From assembly GCF_901709675.1 (NCBI RefSeq), contig NC_051092.1, forward strand, positions 2,982,491 through 3,046,490: a DNA stretch of 64,000 nucleotides, written 5' to 3'. Source of the stretch: Syngnathus acus (lineage: Eukaryota; Chordata; Actinopteri; Syngnathiformes; Syngnathidae). The notes under the pieces are model-generated. The model was not told where the DNA came from and ran no database searches. It was given only the letters and a program-made list of their open reading frames with translations. Shown one piece after another: positions 14,085 to 24,746 of the stretch (position 1 is the stretch's first letter; each line of letters opens with the position of its first letter). The position numbers and the translations under genes were made by a program.

Positions 14085-14400
14085 GATTGGCCTATCAGCG
14101 AGGCAGCGCGGCGCCGTGCTTTTTCATCACTGTTAATTGATCCTTTCTTTAATTAACGTGGAAAGGAAAGCCCGTATCTTGCGCGCCTGGTGTCTGTCTG
14201 TCATAACACAATAAAGGCCCTCTTCCTCACGCCCTCGTCCCTCCGCTGGCTGGCCGGCGGCCAAATGGACTATTTATGGCGCGGCGATCTCACCGCGACG
14301 ACTTCAATGGCCGGCTTGATTTTCGCCGGCAAATTCTCATTTGCATGAGGTGGCGCCTCGCTTTTAATATGCATGTGAAGGTTAGCGCTCGGGCCAAGCT
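14085..14400. promoter_or_regulatory. Candidate conserved non-coding element with octamer site
   Basis: Contains TTAATTGATC, TTTAATTAACG and a perfect octamer ATTTGCAT at 14339-14346, with GC-rich non-repetitive DNA between. The combination of POU, homeodomain and low-repeat sequence is enhancer-like. Inferred from composition only. Confidence 0.25.
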
Positions 14401-14709
14401 GCTCTTTCTACTACTATTGCTCGGACTATTGTTCCTCTGGCTCCTCCTTGTCCCCCCCAATGTCACTAACACTGACACATTTTTCGTCTGATTCAATTAG
14501 AGCGAATCCTTTTGTTTTTTTCCTTAAACATTTTTCTTTTGTCCCACTCTGTGGTCTCTTGCTTGAATTTGATGGATTTGAATTCAACATTAAAAAGCAG
14601 AAATGTTATAAGAGACTCTCTGGAATACCTGTTTCCGATTCCCTTCCAAGTTAGTCAAAGTACGAATTCGCCCTAAATGGTTGCCTCAAAACAAAATGGC
14701 TGATTTCCT

Positions 14710-14814
14710 CTTTAATTTGAATAGATTCTTCAGATTTTGGTGATAGAATAGTTTTAGTAGTAGTCTTTAATTTGAATAGATTCTTTAGACTTTGTTGATA
14801 GAGTCGTTTGACGA
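14710..14814. repeat. Two-unit tandem duplication, period 55 bp
   Basis: CTTTAATTTGAATAGATTCT occurs at 14710 and again at 14765. The units share the following TGATAGA block with a few substitutions. Confidence 0.85.
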
Positions 14815-17700
14815 ATAAAATTGTTGGCTTTTGCTCTTTCTTTGGCTTTTTGTGTTGGGTCCATCTACGTTTGAATAAATACCATTTTACTTTGTTTTAG
14901 TTCTGTTGTGATTTTTTTTTAAAACATATTTTTACAGATGCTTTAGATAATGGATGAATGCGCCTCAAATCTGGAATTGCAACCCCGAGGGGAAAAACAA
15001 AAGACGACCAAAGGAATGCTTTAATTATCAACCTTCATATTTGTACATTTCTGGTTTGCATGTCAGAGTCTAACTTTTTTTATTATTATTCATTAAAAAT
15101 TAACTTCAAAGTGTTGGCAGTAGGTGTTACCCGAATTTTCTTTGTTAAAGTTTCCTGGGTGTGGTCTTTAGGACTTACATTTCAATACTTTCTACACCCC
15201 CCCCATCTTTTTTAAGCGTATTTTAGTCGTTAGCCTGCTATTCTGACAGTTCTACCTGCAATAATGACCGCCGCCTCCAGGAGGTGTGAAGCTGGGTCTT
15301 AACACTTGGCCTTTTTCACCGAGCGTATGTGCAGTTGCCATTGGAGCGTAAAGTGCATTTTTCTTTTTCCTCCCTTCCTTAACAGAAAGGCTGCAGAGAA
15401 ATGAACATGTGAGTATCTGTTTCTGTCTAATTAAATCCACTGAACAGCCCTCGAGCGTCCTCGGGCAACACGCGCTTTCTGCGGGTGCACATTGCCACCT
15501 ATTGACCAAAAAAAGAAAACTCCAAGCATCCGCTCGGTCCTCTCTTGGTTATTTTACTGCCTTGATTGCTGCTAACTGCTGATGGTGGCATCAGTCACGG
15601 CGTGCCAGGATAAAACAACTCTTTTAAGATCACATATCTCTTTTGAAGGCTTCTTTATTACTATTTGTACAACACGCCGGGGCCGCCTCTAATGGCTGCA
15701 AAAATCAGCCAAGCTGGGGGCGTAAATGCAAGCAAGTAAGCGGCGGCGGCGCTCTTATGTGTTATCATGGCTGCGAGGTGTGTTTGGTGCAAAAGGCCTC
15801 CTCATTTACGGTCACTTGGTCGCTGTTGCTGCTTTTGGAGAACAAAGGCGAGAAGCAGAAGTGGTGGCTAGAGGAGCAATTTTTGTCCATCAAGGGGGCT
15901 TGTTGAAGAGTTCAATTATTTGTCTTGTGAAGTATTCCGGGGATGTGGTCAGCTCATCAGCGACAAGACGATGGTGAAAGTGTTTGCCGCGTGGACTTGA
16001 AGGGATGAAGTCCTTTTTTGGGAGGATAAGATGAATGATCAATCTGTTTATCGTGCGGGATGTTTGGTGAAAATTCTACATTAGAAATCTTAATGTAGTT
16101 TCTTTAAAGTTTTCTTCCTCCCACACACAACGAACACAATTAAAAATATTCTTCAAGGCATTTTCCTGTCACTCTTTACTGTAAAATGGACTCATAAAAC
16201 AAGACATTACGTCTGTTTACCCACCAAAATATTTCACCAAAGCGTAGACTTCTAATTAAAGTTATGCTAGCTTAATGCTAATAAATAATGAGAAACACTA
16301 CACGGGCTAATTAGCATTGACGTTCCAATCATTCTAAACCTTATGACAACATAAAACGGAATACTGCAATGACACTGTAGGACAAAAATAACTACTATAT
16401 TTATTTTAAAATGAGTACCATGTCCATAAACAACACTTAAACTATAGCGACTAGCAAATATTAACATAACTAGCTTCAGACAAAACCACACACACAAGAT
16501 ATCATCCTTTGTCGGCAGCTTCTATTGAAATCCTCGCAATTTGACTTCCATCGACAGATTGCTTCAAATGATAGAAAAACGGCCAACTTCGTTGCCCACC
16601 ATAAGTTGAAACGGCACGCAAAGAAAGAATTGAGATCCAGTGGAGTTAGAGTGGCTGTTAAAAGCGAAATCCATCACCAGTTTGTGTAAAAACGGATCAC
16701 TTTCACAACTCCTGATAATGCCCATCCATTTCTGGCAGTCAAACAGACTCTGGAGAAGTGACTGATTTTACGGCCAACTCAATCATCAAGAAAGCGCGTG
16801 TAGCTTTAACGCCACGGAGCTCCACTGTGCGCATGTTAACACCATTAAATCACCTCAAATGTCTTCATGATTCAATCTTGCCCACAGCCGACGACAAGCC
16901 AATTGGATTTCCCCAAAGTGGCTGTCCATTTCCTGTCTGTGTGTGACGAGTGGTCGCCCGGCAATGTGTGTGTGTGTGTGGGGGGGGGTTGGAATACCCA
17001 CTCGCCCTCGTCCCCCCCATATCATGTGTAAAGCTCACGGACCAAAAAATAAGACAAAAAACATGACATTTGGTAGGCATGTCTATCATGAGTAGAGCCA
17101 CCCAAAAAGTCTCAAAAACCCTTGCCCAAAGAGAGAGAGGAAGTCTGCCATTTTATTTTAAGGCAGTTATTTTGGACTATTTTCACAGTAAAATGTCCAC
17201 CACAAGCCGATTTAGTTTTCCTTTTAAAATTAAATTAAATTGTCCGACTACGATCAAATTTGAAACTTGTGTACTGGACTCACAATAGAACACAAAATTC
17301 CCCAAAAAACCATAAGGTATTTTTTTCTGAATCTGGGGCTGCCACTGAATGCTGCACCGACCCAAAAAAAAGTTAGGTTCTGAAATTACATAAATAACCT
17401 CCATCCACCTGACAGAAGGCATATTTGACACATTTTTATTCCCCTTTTTTCAAGGTTAGTTATTTCGGGATGGCCTTCTTAAGGATATCTTTGTCAGCGG
17501 CCTATTGGGGTCTCCAAATTTTGGGGGCGGTGCACCCAGATGAGACCATGGCCTTGTGTTTGGCTGTCAGTGGCACTCTATAGCACGGCTGCTCTTAGCG
17601 GCCATGACTCCAATGACCTGCTTTCCCGCTCTCTACTGAATAGCTGCTGGCACCTCTCCCTGGCCTGTCTACTAGATGAGACACAAGTTTAAAGAGATAC

Positions 17701-17716
17701 CCCCCCCCCCCCCCCC
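17701..17716. repeat. Poly-C tract
   Basis: 16 consecutive C. Confidence 0.95.
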
Positions 17717-18494
17717 TCTCTCTTCCTCACGTGCTTTCTCTCACGCCCGCCCCACTCCCATTACATTTTGTCCTTGATTATGTTATTATCCTTCGTGTGA
17801 TGCCTGTGTGTGGCTATGCCCTGCAGGTCAATGGAGAAGAATCACACACAAATAAAATAACTTTTTTTTCTTTTAAACAAACCCACAGAAGCTTTTTCCT
17901 CATCAGGGGCTATTTCTTTTTTTTTTTTTTCGTGGGCACACTGTGATGGAAGTGAAGATAGAACAATTATGTATTGTGAGAATTTGTGGAGTACATGCTT
18001 TTGGGCTCAAGAGCAATGGAGGTTTTTAGGGTTGGGGTTTGTGGTTAGACGTTGCCATTAGGGTCCTTTTGGTTGCATGAAGAAAAATAAATTAGGGCGA
18101 TGGTTAAGGATTTGTCTTTAAAGCATGTTTATTTTAATCAGTTGGCTTTGTGATAGTATTAGGGGAGTTCGGGTCAAGGGTCAAGGTTTGGTGCAGTAAC
18201 ATGGCTATGACTTGGGGTTAGTGGTTAAGGTAAGGGCTTGTTTTTGGGAACAGGGTGAGGGATACTGTCATGTTTGGGACGTTGTCATGGTGGTACGTTG
18301 GAATTAGTTGGACAAGAGTGCAGGGACGCAGGCAAGGGGGAGTTCAGTTTTTCAAAAACAGCAAAGTAGATAGAAAGTGAACAAATGAAACTCACCACCA
18401 CAGAGGAATTAGGACATCATTGTAAAGGAAGGAATGGAAACCTGGAGAGTAAAAAAGAAACAGACTGATGTGACAACGAGGCACACAAGACGGG

Positions 18495-18546
18495 CTGGAG
18501 AGTGCTGATTGGTTGACAAGACAGCCTGGAGAGTGCTGATTGGTTG
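18495..18546. repeat. Two-unit tandem duplication, period 31 bp
   Basis: CTGGAGAGTGCTGATTGGTT is found at 18495 and 18526, identical over 21 bases. Confidence 0.9.
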
Positions 18547-19089
18547 GTTGCAGGGTTAACAAGCAAATTGGCCTGATCAAGAAAATGAAACAAAAGCATA
18601 GCACAAAAATGACAAACGTCAACTCTAATCAATGATGGGATTCAAGGGAATAAACATTTTGGAGTTTCCACCGCATCTATTTTGAATCAACTTACCTGTT
18701 GAAATGTAAATTCTGGCCAATGTTTCATCTCTTTGGATCCACTTTAGCATCTTCTTTCTCTGCTGACACTAGACCTATTCAAATTCTGGCGGGAGAGAAG
18801 AAGTAAATCATTTTTTTTGGACCCACTTAACAGTGGCTCATGCAAAAAAACAAACATGTCTTTTGCTTCCACTTTTTATCAATCTTGGAGGTTCAGTATT
18901 TGCACATTCAAAAAGGGCTGTACTAAGTGAGAGCGTGTGGCTGCGGCGGCCACAGGGGTCAGCTAGCAGGCGGGAATGAGACGAAGCAGAGCACAAAAGC
19001 GCGCCGACGTAACATGTGGGCCGCATTAGAAAAGGTAACCGCGGCGGTCCTTGGAGAAAAAGAAAAACTCTTTGGAGGGTACGGGAGGC

Positions 19090-19220
19090 CGAGGAGCGGC
19101 GGCAGGTTAGTGTGTCAGCGGGGAGTCGGCGTATGAAAATGATTAGAGGAGCAGGTGCCGCTTTTAGCACTGCTCAATGCACCCTCATTAATCTTACATT
19201 GTCATAAGGCATTACAGCAG
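19090..19220. promoter_or_regulatory. Candidate conserved non-coding element
   Basis: Non-repetitive block with AATGATTAGAGG, CACCTGC-type E-box on the minus strand, CTCATTAATCTT and GCATTACAGCAG. Enhancer-like by composition only. Confidence 0.2.
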
Positions 19221-20495
19221 ATGATACTTTACGAGCGTGTCACATTCCTCATCCTCGTGTGTGTGCGTGCTTTGTTTCATATGGAGAATATTTGGAGCGT
19301 CATTACCATTATGGAGCAGTCCTTCATTACAGCCTTGAATGTGCACAGAGAAGAAAGAAGGGGGCCTCTTAATCATTCTAAGTGGATTACTTCACTTTGC
19401 CTATGACATCACGCTACATATTACATACATCATGTATATTGTTTGACATTATCACAACGGAACAATCATCCGGACCGCAGATTGAGAGGTGAAAGCATTC
19501 GCTGACACGACAATGAAGCGCTGCCTCGACAGGTGAAAATAAAATCCAGGTTTTTACCGACTTCATGTTTTGAGGTTCACACGTTCACTTTCCATGCACT
19601 CAAGTTGAGAGAAAAAAATTAAATAAATTAGCTTTGGCAGTGCACGGCCGATTCAAGATGGCACCAAGATGAAAACAGGCTAATTTCACTCAAGTATAAA
19701 GTGTGCTATAATTCTTAATTCTTGTGATGATTTGATGAAAATGCTTGATCATGAAAATAGTTTGACATTTTGGCAACGTCGGGGAACTATTTGAGATGAT
19801 GAAAAAAAAAAAAGCACGGTTCCTTTTTTCGTATTTGGATGACAATAGCGCACTTCAGTTTGTGTTAACTTAACACTTACATAATGCGCTACTCCCAAAC
19901 TTTTACCCAAGCGCAATTCTCCACTGTGAGTGGGTGGTATCGCCTCAGTAATGATTTACAAACAATAAGTGGAGGAATGAACAAATCAATAAATCACACT
20001 CTCTCTAGATATTTGCAAGGCAACCTTATTTCTATATCTAAGGTGTTTTATTTGGTTTTTTTTTCTCTCCGCCTCTGCCAGGCAGGAGCCCAGGAATCCC
20101 AAATTATCCAGGGGGGTTAGGGGGCGCCGTGCTCCCTGAGCCCCGAGCCCCACAGTGGAGGTAACGTATTCAATGGCCCGCGGCGAGTGGAGGAGAGCGG
20201 GCGGCCCCGCTGCATACTGATGGCGGCCAGAGGAGCCTCGTAATTGGAGCTGCCGAGGAGAGGGGAGAGGAGGGCAAGCGCGCCCAGATGATTGCTTTGT
20301 TTTCTGGCTTCCTGTCGGCGTGTCTCAAAACTCCTCCCCCCTCCAACATCACCTCCCCCCGTTACTCACCCCCTCCTCCCTACTTTGCTCCAAGTCGAGC
20401 CATGGAGAAATTGAATAGAGATACTCACTAATTGGTCTCTTGCTGCTTGCTTAAAAGGACCATAGACATTTTTTTTCCCCCCCATTTGCCTATTG

Positions 20496-20580
20496 CAGTG
20501 TTTCCCAACCTTTATGGCGCCAATGCACATATTTTACCTAAGAAAAATCTATTTATGTTTCATAATTTCATCTAACGCAG
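20496..20580. mobile_element. hAT-like repeat end (fragment)
   Basis: CAGTGTTTCCCAACCTTTAT followed by GCGCCAATGCACATATTTTA resembles a widespread fish repeat whose ends read CAGTG(G)TTCTCAACC. No partner end was found nearby. Confidence 0.45.
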
Positions 20581-21599
20581 GTAAACTAGCTTAATGCTAA
20601 CATATGATGCGTCTAGCCATAGATGGGCTAGGAGGAATTAGCATTAATGTCAATGACGGTAATCGTTGAACGATTTGAATGATTCAAACGATTGCTACAG
20701 GTGGAGAAGCAACACAGCCAATCAGTTTTGGGAACACGGAAGGAAGCCGAAGAAAACCACGCAAGCAATTAGGAACTCTGAACCCAATCTGCCCCACGTG
20801 GAAACGCCCCACTGATCCGGGAGTCGAGAGTTGATGCAACTTGATGGCACGGTTTTGCAAAGTTGTTCAACACGGGGCTCGTTTTAATCACATGCAAATA
20901 CGGAAAAATATACAAACCACCCCCGGCTGTGAATTACAAATGTGTCCTGTACAACTACTAACAATAATGTACTTTTTTAGTCTTGTGCGTAAATCAGATC
21001 CCAACTGTCATGAGCTGTTAATTTTGCCCAGCACGCTCCTTCCTTGGGACCTGGCATATTCCTATTCATCTGCAGCCTATAGAAGGTGTCAAAAGGAGGC
21101 GTCCTAATTGCGTCCTTGATGAAAGCCTATTAATATTGAACGCTTGTGCGCAGAGAGACAAAAAGCCGATGCGTTCACGTCTCTAATGATACCTGATTCC
21201 CTCGGGCTGTGTGGCCAGACTCGCCGACGCCGATTTATCACGGGGGAAAAAAAAATAATTTTAAAAAATGGCACAGTTTCCTCAAGAGGCGACGAATCAC
21301 ATTACGTTATGTCACTATTAATTATAGGGAAATGCCAATATTTTATTATTATACTTGAATTTTTTTACATGTCTGTATTTCTTAGTTTTACTCCATATCG
21401 TTGAAAACAGATCATTTTACTTACGCAATTAAATCCGATTTTTTCTTTGTAAGTCTTGACATTTTTCTTTGTATTGTTTTCTGAGAAGCTAAACGTGCCT
21501 GCTGTTCTAATTCCAGCGGACTGGCAAGTGCCTCCCATGTGACCTCATCTTTAAGTGAGCCACTCGTGGTCCTCGGGTGTCAGGGCTTGGCAAACCTCT

Positions 21600-21765
21600 G
21601 ATCCCGGATCAGCCAGCCCAGCTGTTGTCTTCATTTGAATGCGCTGGGAATAATATTAAAGCGGAATCGGTTGAATGGATTAATGAGCGGGGCCCTCGGA
21701 GAGCTGCTTTTAAAGGCCAATGATTTCATGCGGGCACTTAAAGGCCATCGTCGTCTTGGAAGAAT
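21600..21765. promoter_or_regulatory. Candidate conserved non-coding element
   Basis: Non-repetitive, with AATAATATTAAAGC, ATGGATTAATGAGC and TTTTAAAGGCCAATGATTTC. Homeodomain-core rich; inferred from composition only. Confidence 0.2.
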
Positions 21766-22891
21766 TATGGTGTCGTAACGCCGCTGTAAACTGCTATTAG
21801 TCACCATTTTGCCTCTTTTGTTACCTCCGTTTGGCTCTATTCCCAGTGTACCAGACGCAAAATGGTACACCCACATGCCAGTGACACCCCATAGCTGCCA
21901 GTAATGCTCACTTAAGATTGACACACACACACCGAGAGGCATGCATGAATTGAATTTTAGTTCTAAACTTCCGTGTGGTTTTTAAACAATCAGCAATCCA
22001 GTTCAATGTTTTCAGTGAATACCTAAATATGGCCACCGACGTGTAAATAAAACATACAATGACTCCTTCCTATCTTAGCTTTGGGCTGATTATTTTTGGA
22101 GGCGGGGCCTGGCATGTGACAAGACTGCGTGTGTGAGTGGGCGTGAGCTGTGGCCGTCAGCAGCTCCTGCGTCACATGTTTTACAGCTTTTCCGGTGCTC
22201 AGTAATTGGCGGAAAAGTGCAATGGTGATTGTGGCTCTCCTTTCCCGCATGCGCAGTCAGCACAGTAAAAACTCCACCCTTGAGTAGTTGTGAGTCAACG
22301 GCAAACTAAAGTGACAGAAAAGCCTTCAAGTCAACTTTTATCGCTTTGTCCTACGTAATCGTGACTAAGGATCTGCCGAAACGAGCGGTCCATTCAAATG
22401 AAGATGTTTACCATGCAACATTAGAGGCCTTCTCTCTCTCGCGCTAGTTTGATGCCCGCCTTGGGGCTCAACATCAGAGGAACGTCGGCATGGAGAGGAA
22501 AACAGGTTGTATGAGGTTCCGCACACAGACACTCACGCACATTCTCACACACGCACGAATGCACACAACACACACACACACAGAGGGCCTGTGGTGCTGC
22601 CTGAAGGACTGCCATGGAAACAAGCAGTGTGACAGGCTCTGGGGGGGTGCGTGTGAAGGGGGGGTGGTCCGCAACAGCTGCAGGCGCTTCCTTTTTTGAC
22701 AGCCAGATGAAGACATCACTGTCACACCATGAACAACTACTACTGGGGAGTTTCAAATGGGGGTCCTCAAAATGGGGTGCACAAAAATGCAGTAATTGTC
22801 AATCGTTTTTGCATTATTCAAACAAGTGCATACCTACATATGGGAATGGGTGTGCAAAAAATATAAATAAGTAAATAAATAAACAAATTAA

Positions 22892-22910
22892 AATATATAT
22901 ATATATATAT
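22892..22910. repeat. (AT)n microsatellite
   Basis: About nine AT units. Confidence 0.9.
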
Positions 22911-23870
22911 CCACGACATCCACAGTATTAGTGATGAGGCCATGTTAGCTACTGTGTGGTTCAAATGTTCATTAGCAAGCATGTAAAAAAAAAAATTCCA
23001 GAGACCAACTCTGAATTCCCGGACCATATTGCATTGTGACACTTCATCCTCTCCTTCGGGAGCAAACACATTGATAAATAATTCTTTAACTACAAAGGCA
23101 TGCCTTCACGGTGTAAGCGCGCGCGCCAGTGCGTGCAACAACCGCCGTGACCCTGCTGTCACACTCTTCGTTATGATCCGGTGGGAGGAGGCCATTGGCT
23201 TCCTAATGACCTCGCTGATACACGCTGCACACATCTGACAGCTTTGGAAGCACAACAACTAGGGCGCATTGTGAACTGTTATCACATGAATAAGCAACCA
23301 TGTGAGCCAGTAAGTGTTTTTGGTTCGAGTTGAGTTTTTTTTAAACAATATGAAGTTGATTGAAATCCCTCAAAACTGAAACTGGTTAGTCCTCTCAGGG
23401 GACACATCTTTGGGTATTCCGCCAGTGATCTGATGGCATACCCAAAGCCCATCACAGCCCCCTCCATAGCCACCACCTGAAGGTGGGTCTTGTGTTTGTG
23501 TGGGGGATTTAGCTAGTGAGAAGCTTCGGGGGTCACCTCCACACCTCCCTCTCACTTTTGAAACGGACCCCTGGTGGCAGTTCCTGGGAGAGCCAAGTGA
23601 TGTCTCTATCAGCCTGTCAAAAAAGAGATAGCCCGGGGCTCCACCGGGGTCCCCCCCGAGCCAATCAAAGTCTGCACAAAGGACAGATGGATGCTCTTTC
23701 ACCACTGGGCTACTGCTGATGAGAATGAGGGGGGGGCGGCTGTCGCATCAGACCCCCCCCCCCCCCTCCCACCACCACCACCACGCGGCAGATACAAACA
23801 CCCAAACCTCAGATCAGCTCTGACTATGTTTATTTTATATTGTCAGTCCTCCTCCTGGAATGAAATGCAG

Positions 23871-23940
23871 CAGTGGTTCTCAACTTTTGCTGCGCCAAAG
23901 CACACATTTTGCATAAAGAATAAAACACAGAACATCAAAA
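23871..23940. mobile_element. hAT-like repeat end (fragment), related to 20496
   Basis: CAGTGGTTCTCAACTTTTGC followed by GCGCCAAAGCACACATTTTG, the same pattern as at 20496 in the same orientation. Confidence 0.5.
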
Positions 23941-24155
23941 TTTCCAACAAAAGTGTATAAAACGAAATAATGTGAATCACATCTGAAAGTACTCGAAAAT
24001 ACTTACCCTCTATATGTCAACAGGTGAATACACAGATTAGGTGAACCTTCTGCCCAATTTTTTTTTTCGGGCAAATTAAGCTCAACTTCTCCGGCAGTAC
24101 AGCGCTTGCAAATCGCTGAAATTATTGACAAACTGTTAGAGATTTTTTTTGTACA

Positions 24156-24161
24156 TTTATT
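24156..24161 (-). terminator. Candidate polyadenylation signal AATAAA for mctp2 (distal)
   Basis: Second AATAAA on the minus strand, about 530 nt after the stop codon. It is followed on that strand by an A-rich stretch. Confidence 0.35.
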
Positions 24162-24471
24162 TCATTTTAAATAACATAGCATTGATTGAAAAGTTAGTTG
24201 CAGAGATTAAATTAACTGAAAGCATAGATACGACATCCTTACCGAAAATGGACAGCAGTGCAAAAACAGAGGAACGCCGACGCTCGTTGGCTTTTAATGA
24301 TATTAGCGCACGGATCAAGAGCAATATTTTGCCATCGTTTGTTTTCCATGAATTGTTAAGTCCGGTATTAACTTTAGCTTGGGGCGAATATCTGAGCAAA
24401 AAAAAAGAGGAGGATATCTGAGGTAAGCCCCATTCCTCCATTAAATTACATCCAAAGACGAAGGCAATGTT

Positions 24472-24477
24472 TTTATT
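24472..24477 (-). terminator. Candidate polyadenylation signal AATAAA for mctp2 (proximal)
   Basis: First AATAAA on the minus strand after the mctp2 stop codon, about 210 nt downstream. Confidence 0.4.
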
Positions 24478-24686
24478 TTGATTTTTTTTTTTACCTCCCG
24501 GCTGATGATTGACGGGGCCGTGAGCTGCCCTCCTCCTCTTCCTCCTCCTGCTGTCAGCCGGGGAGGCAAACACAAGTCGGAGGGCGCCGTGGGGGGGCGA
24601 AGGGTGCCGAGTCGGGGCGCTACAGTGGAGCTGGGGTGGCACCGGTGCGTTGTTTGTCAGGCGGACTGGGTCGGACCGCTGCTCTC

Positions 24687-24746
24687 TTACTTCTTCTTGC
24701 GTGGCAGGTTGCGGCCGGTGGGCGCGCTCAGTGCGCTGTGGCGCAC
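24687..24746 (-). CDS. mctp2: mctp2 terminal coding exon 22
   Basis: A 60-bp exon encoding [19 protein letters not shown] and a TAA stop at 24687-24689. The acceptor is TTGTTTTTGCAG, in phase with exon 21. The basic end resembles HSPLRKKRSAL of human MCTP2 in length and charge but is divergent, so the exon is called from splice phase, position and the Lys/Arg-rich end rather than strong identity. Confidence 0.82.
   Translation of the reverse strand: MRHSALSAPTGRNLPRKKK

Larger units (their letters stand above)
13922..24150. other. Intergenic, no gene recognised
   Basis: Downstream flank of mctp2. It holds simple repeats, two short tandem duplications, hAT-like fragments and several CNE-like blocks listed separately. 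No splice-bounded protein similarity was found on either strand. Confidence 0.6.
24156..24686 (-). other. mctp2: Probable mctp2 3' UTR
   Basis: This is sequence downstream of the mctp2 stop on the minus strand. AATAAA hexamers on this strand lie at 24472-24477 and 24156-24161, so cleavage near either would give a 3' UTR of roughly 0.2-0.55 kb. The extent is inferred; no transcript data were available. Confidence 0.5.
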
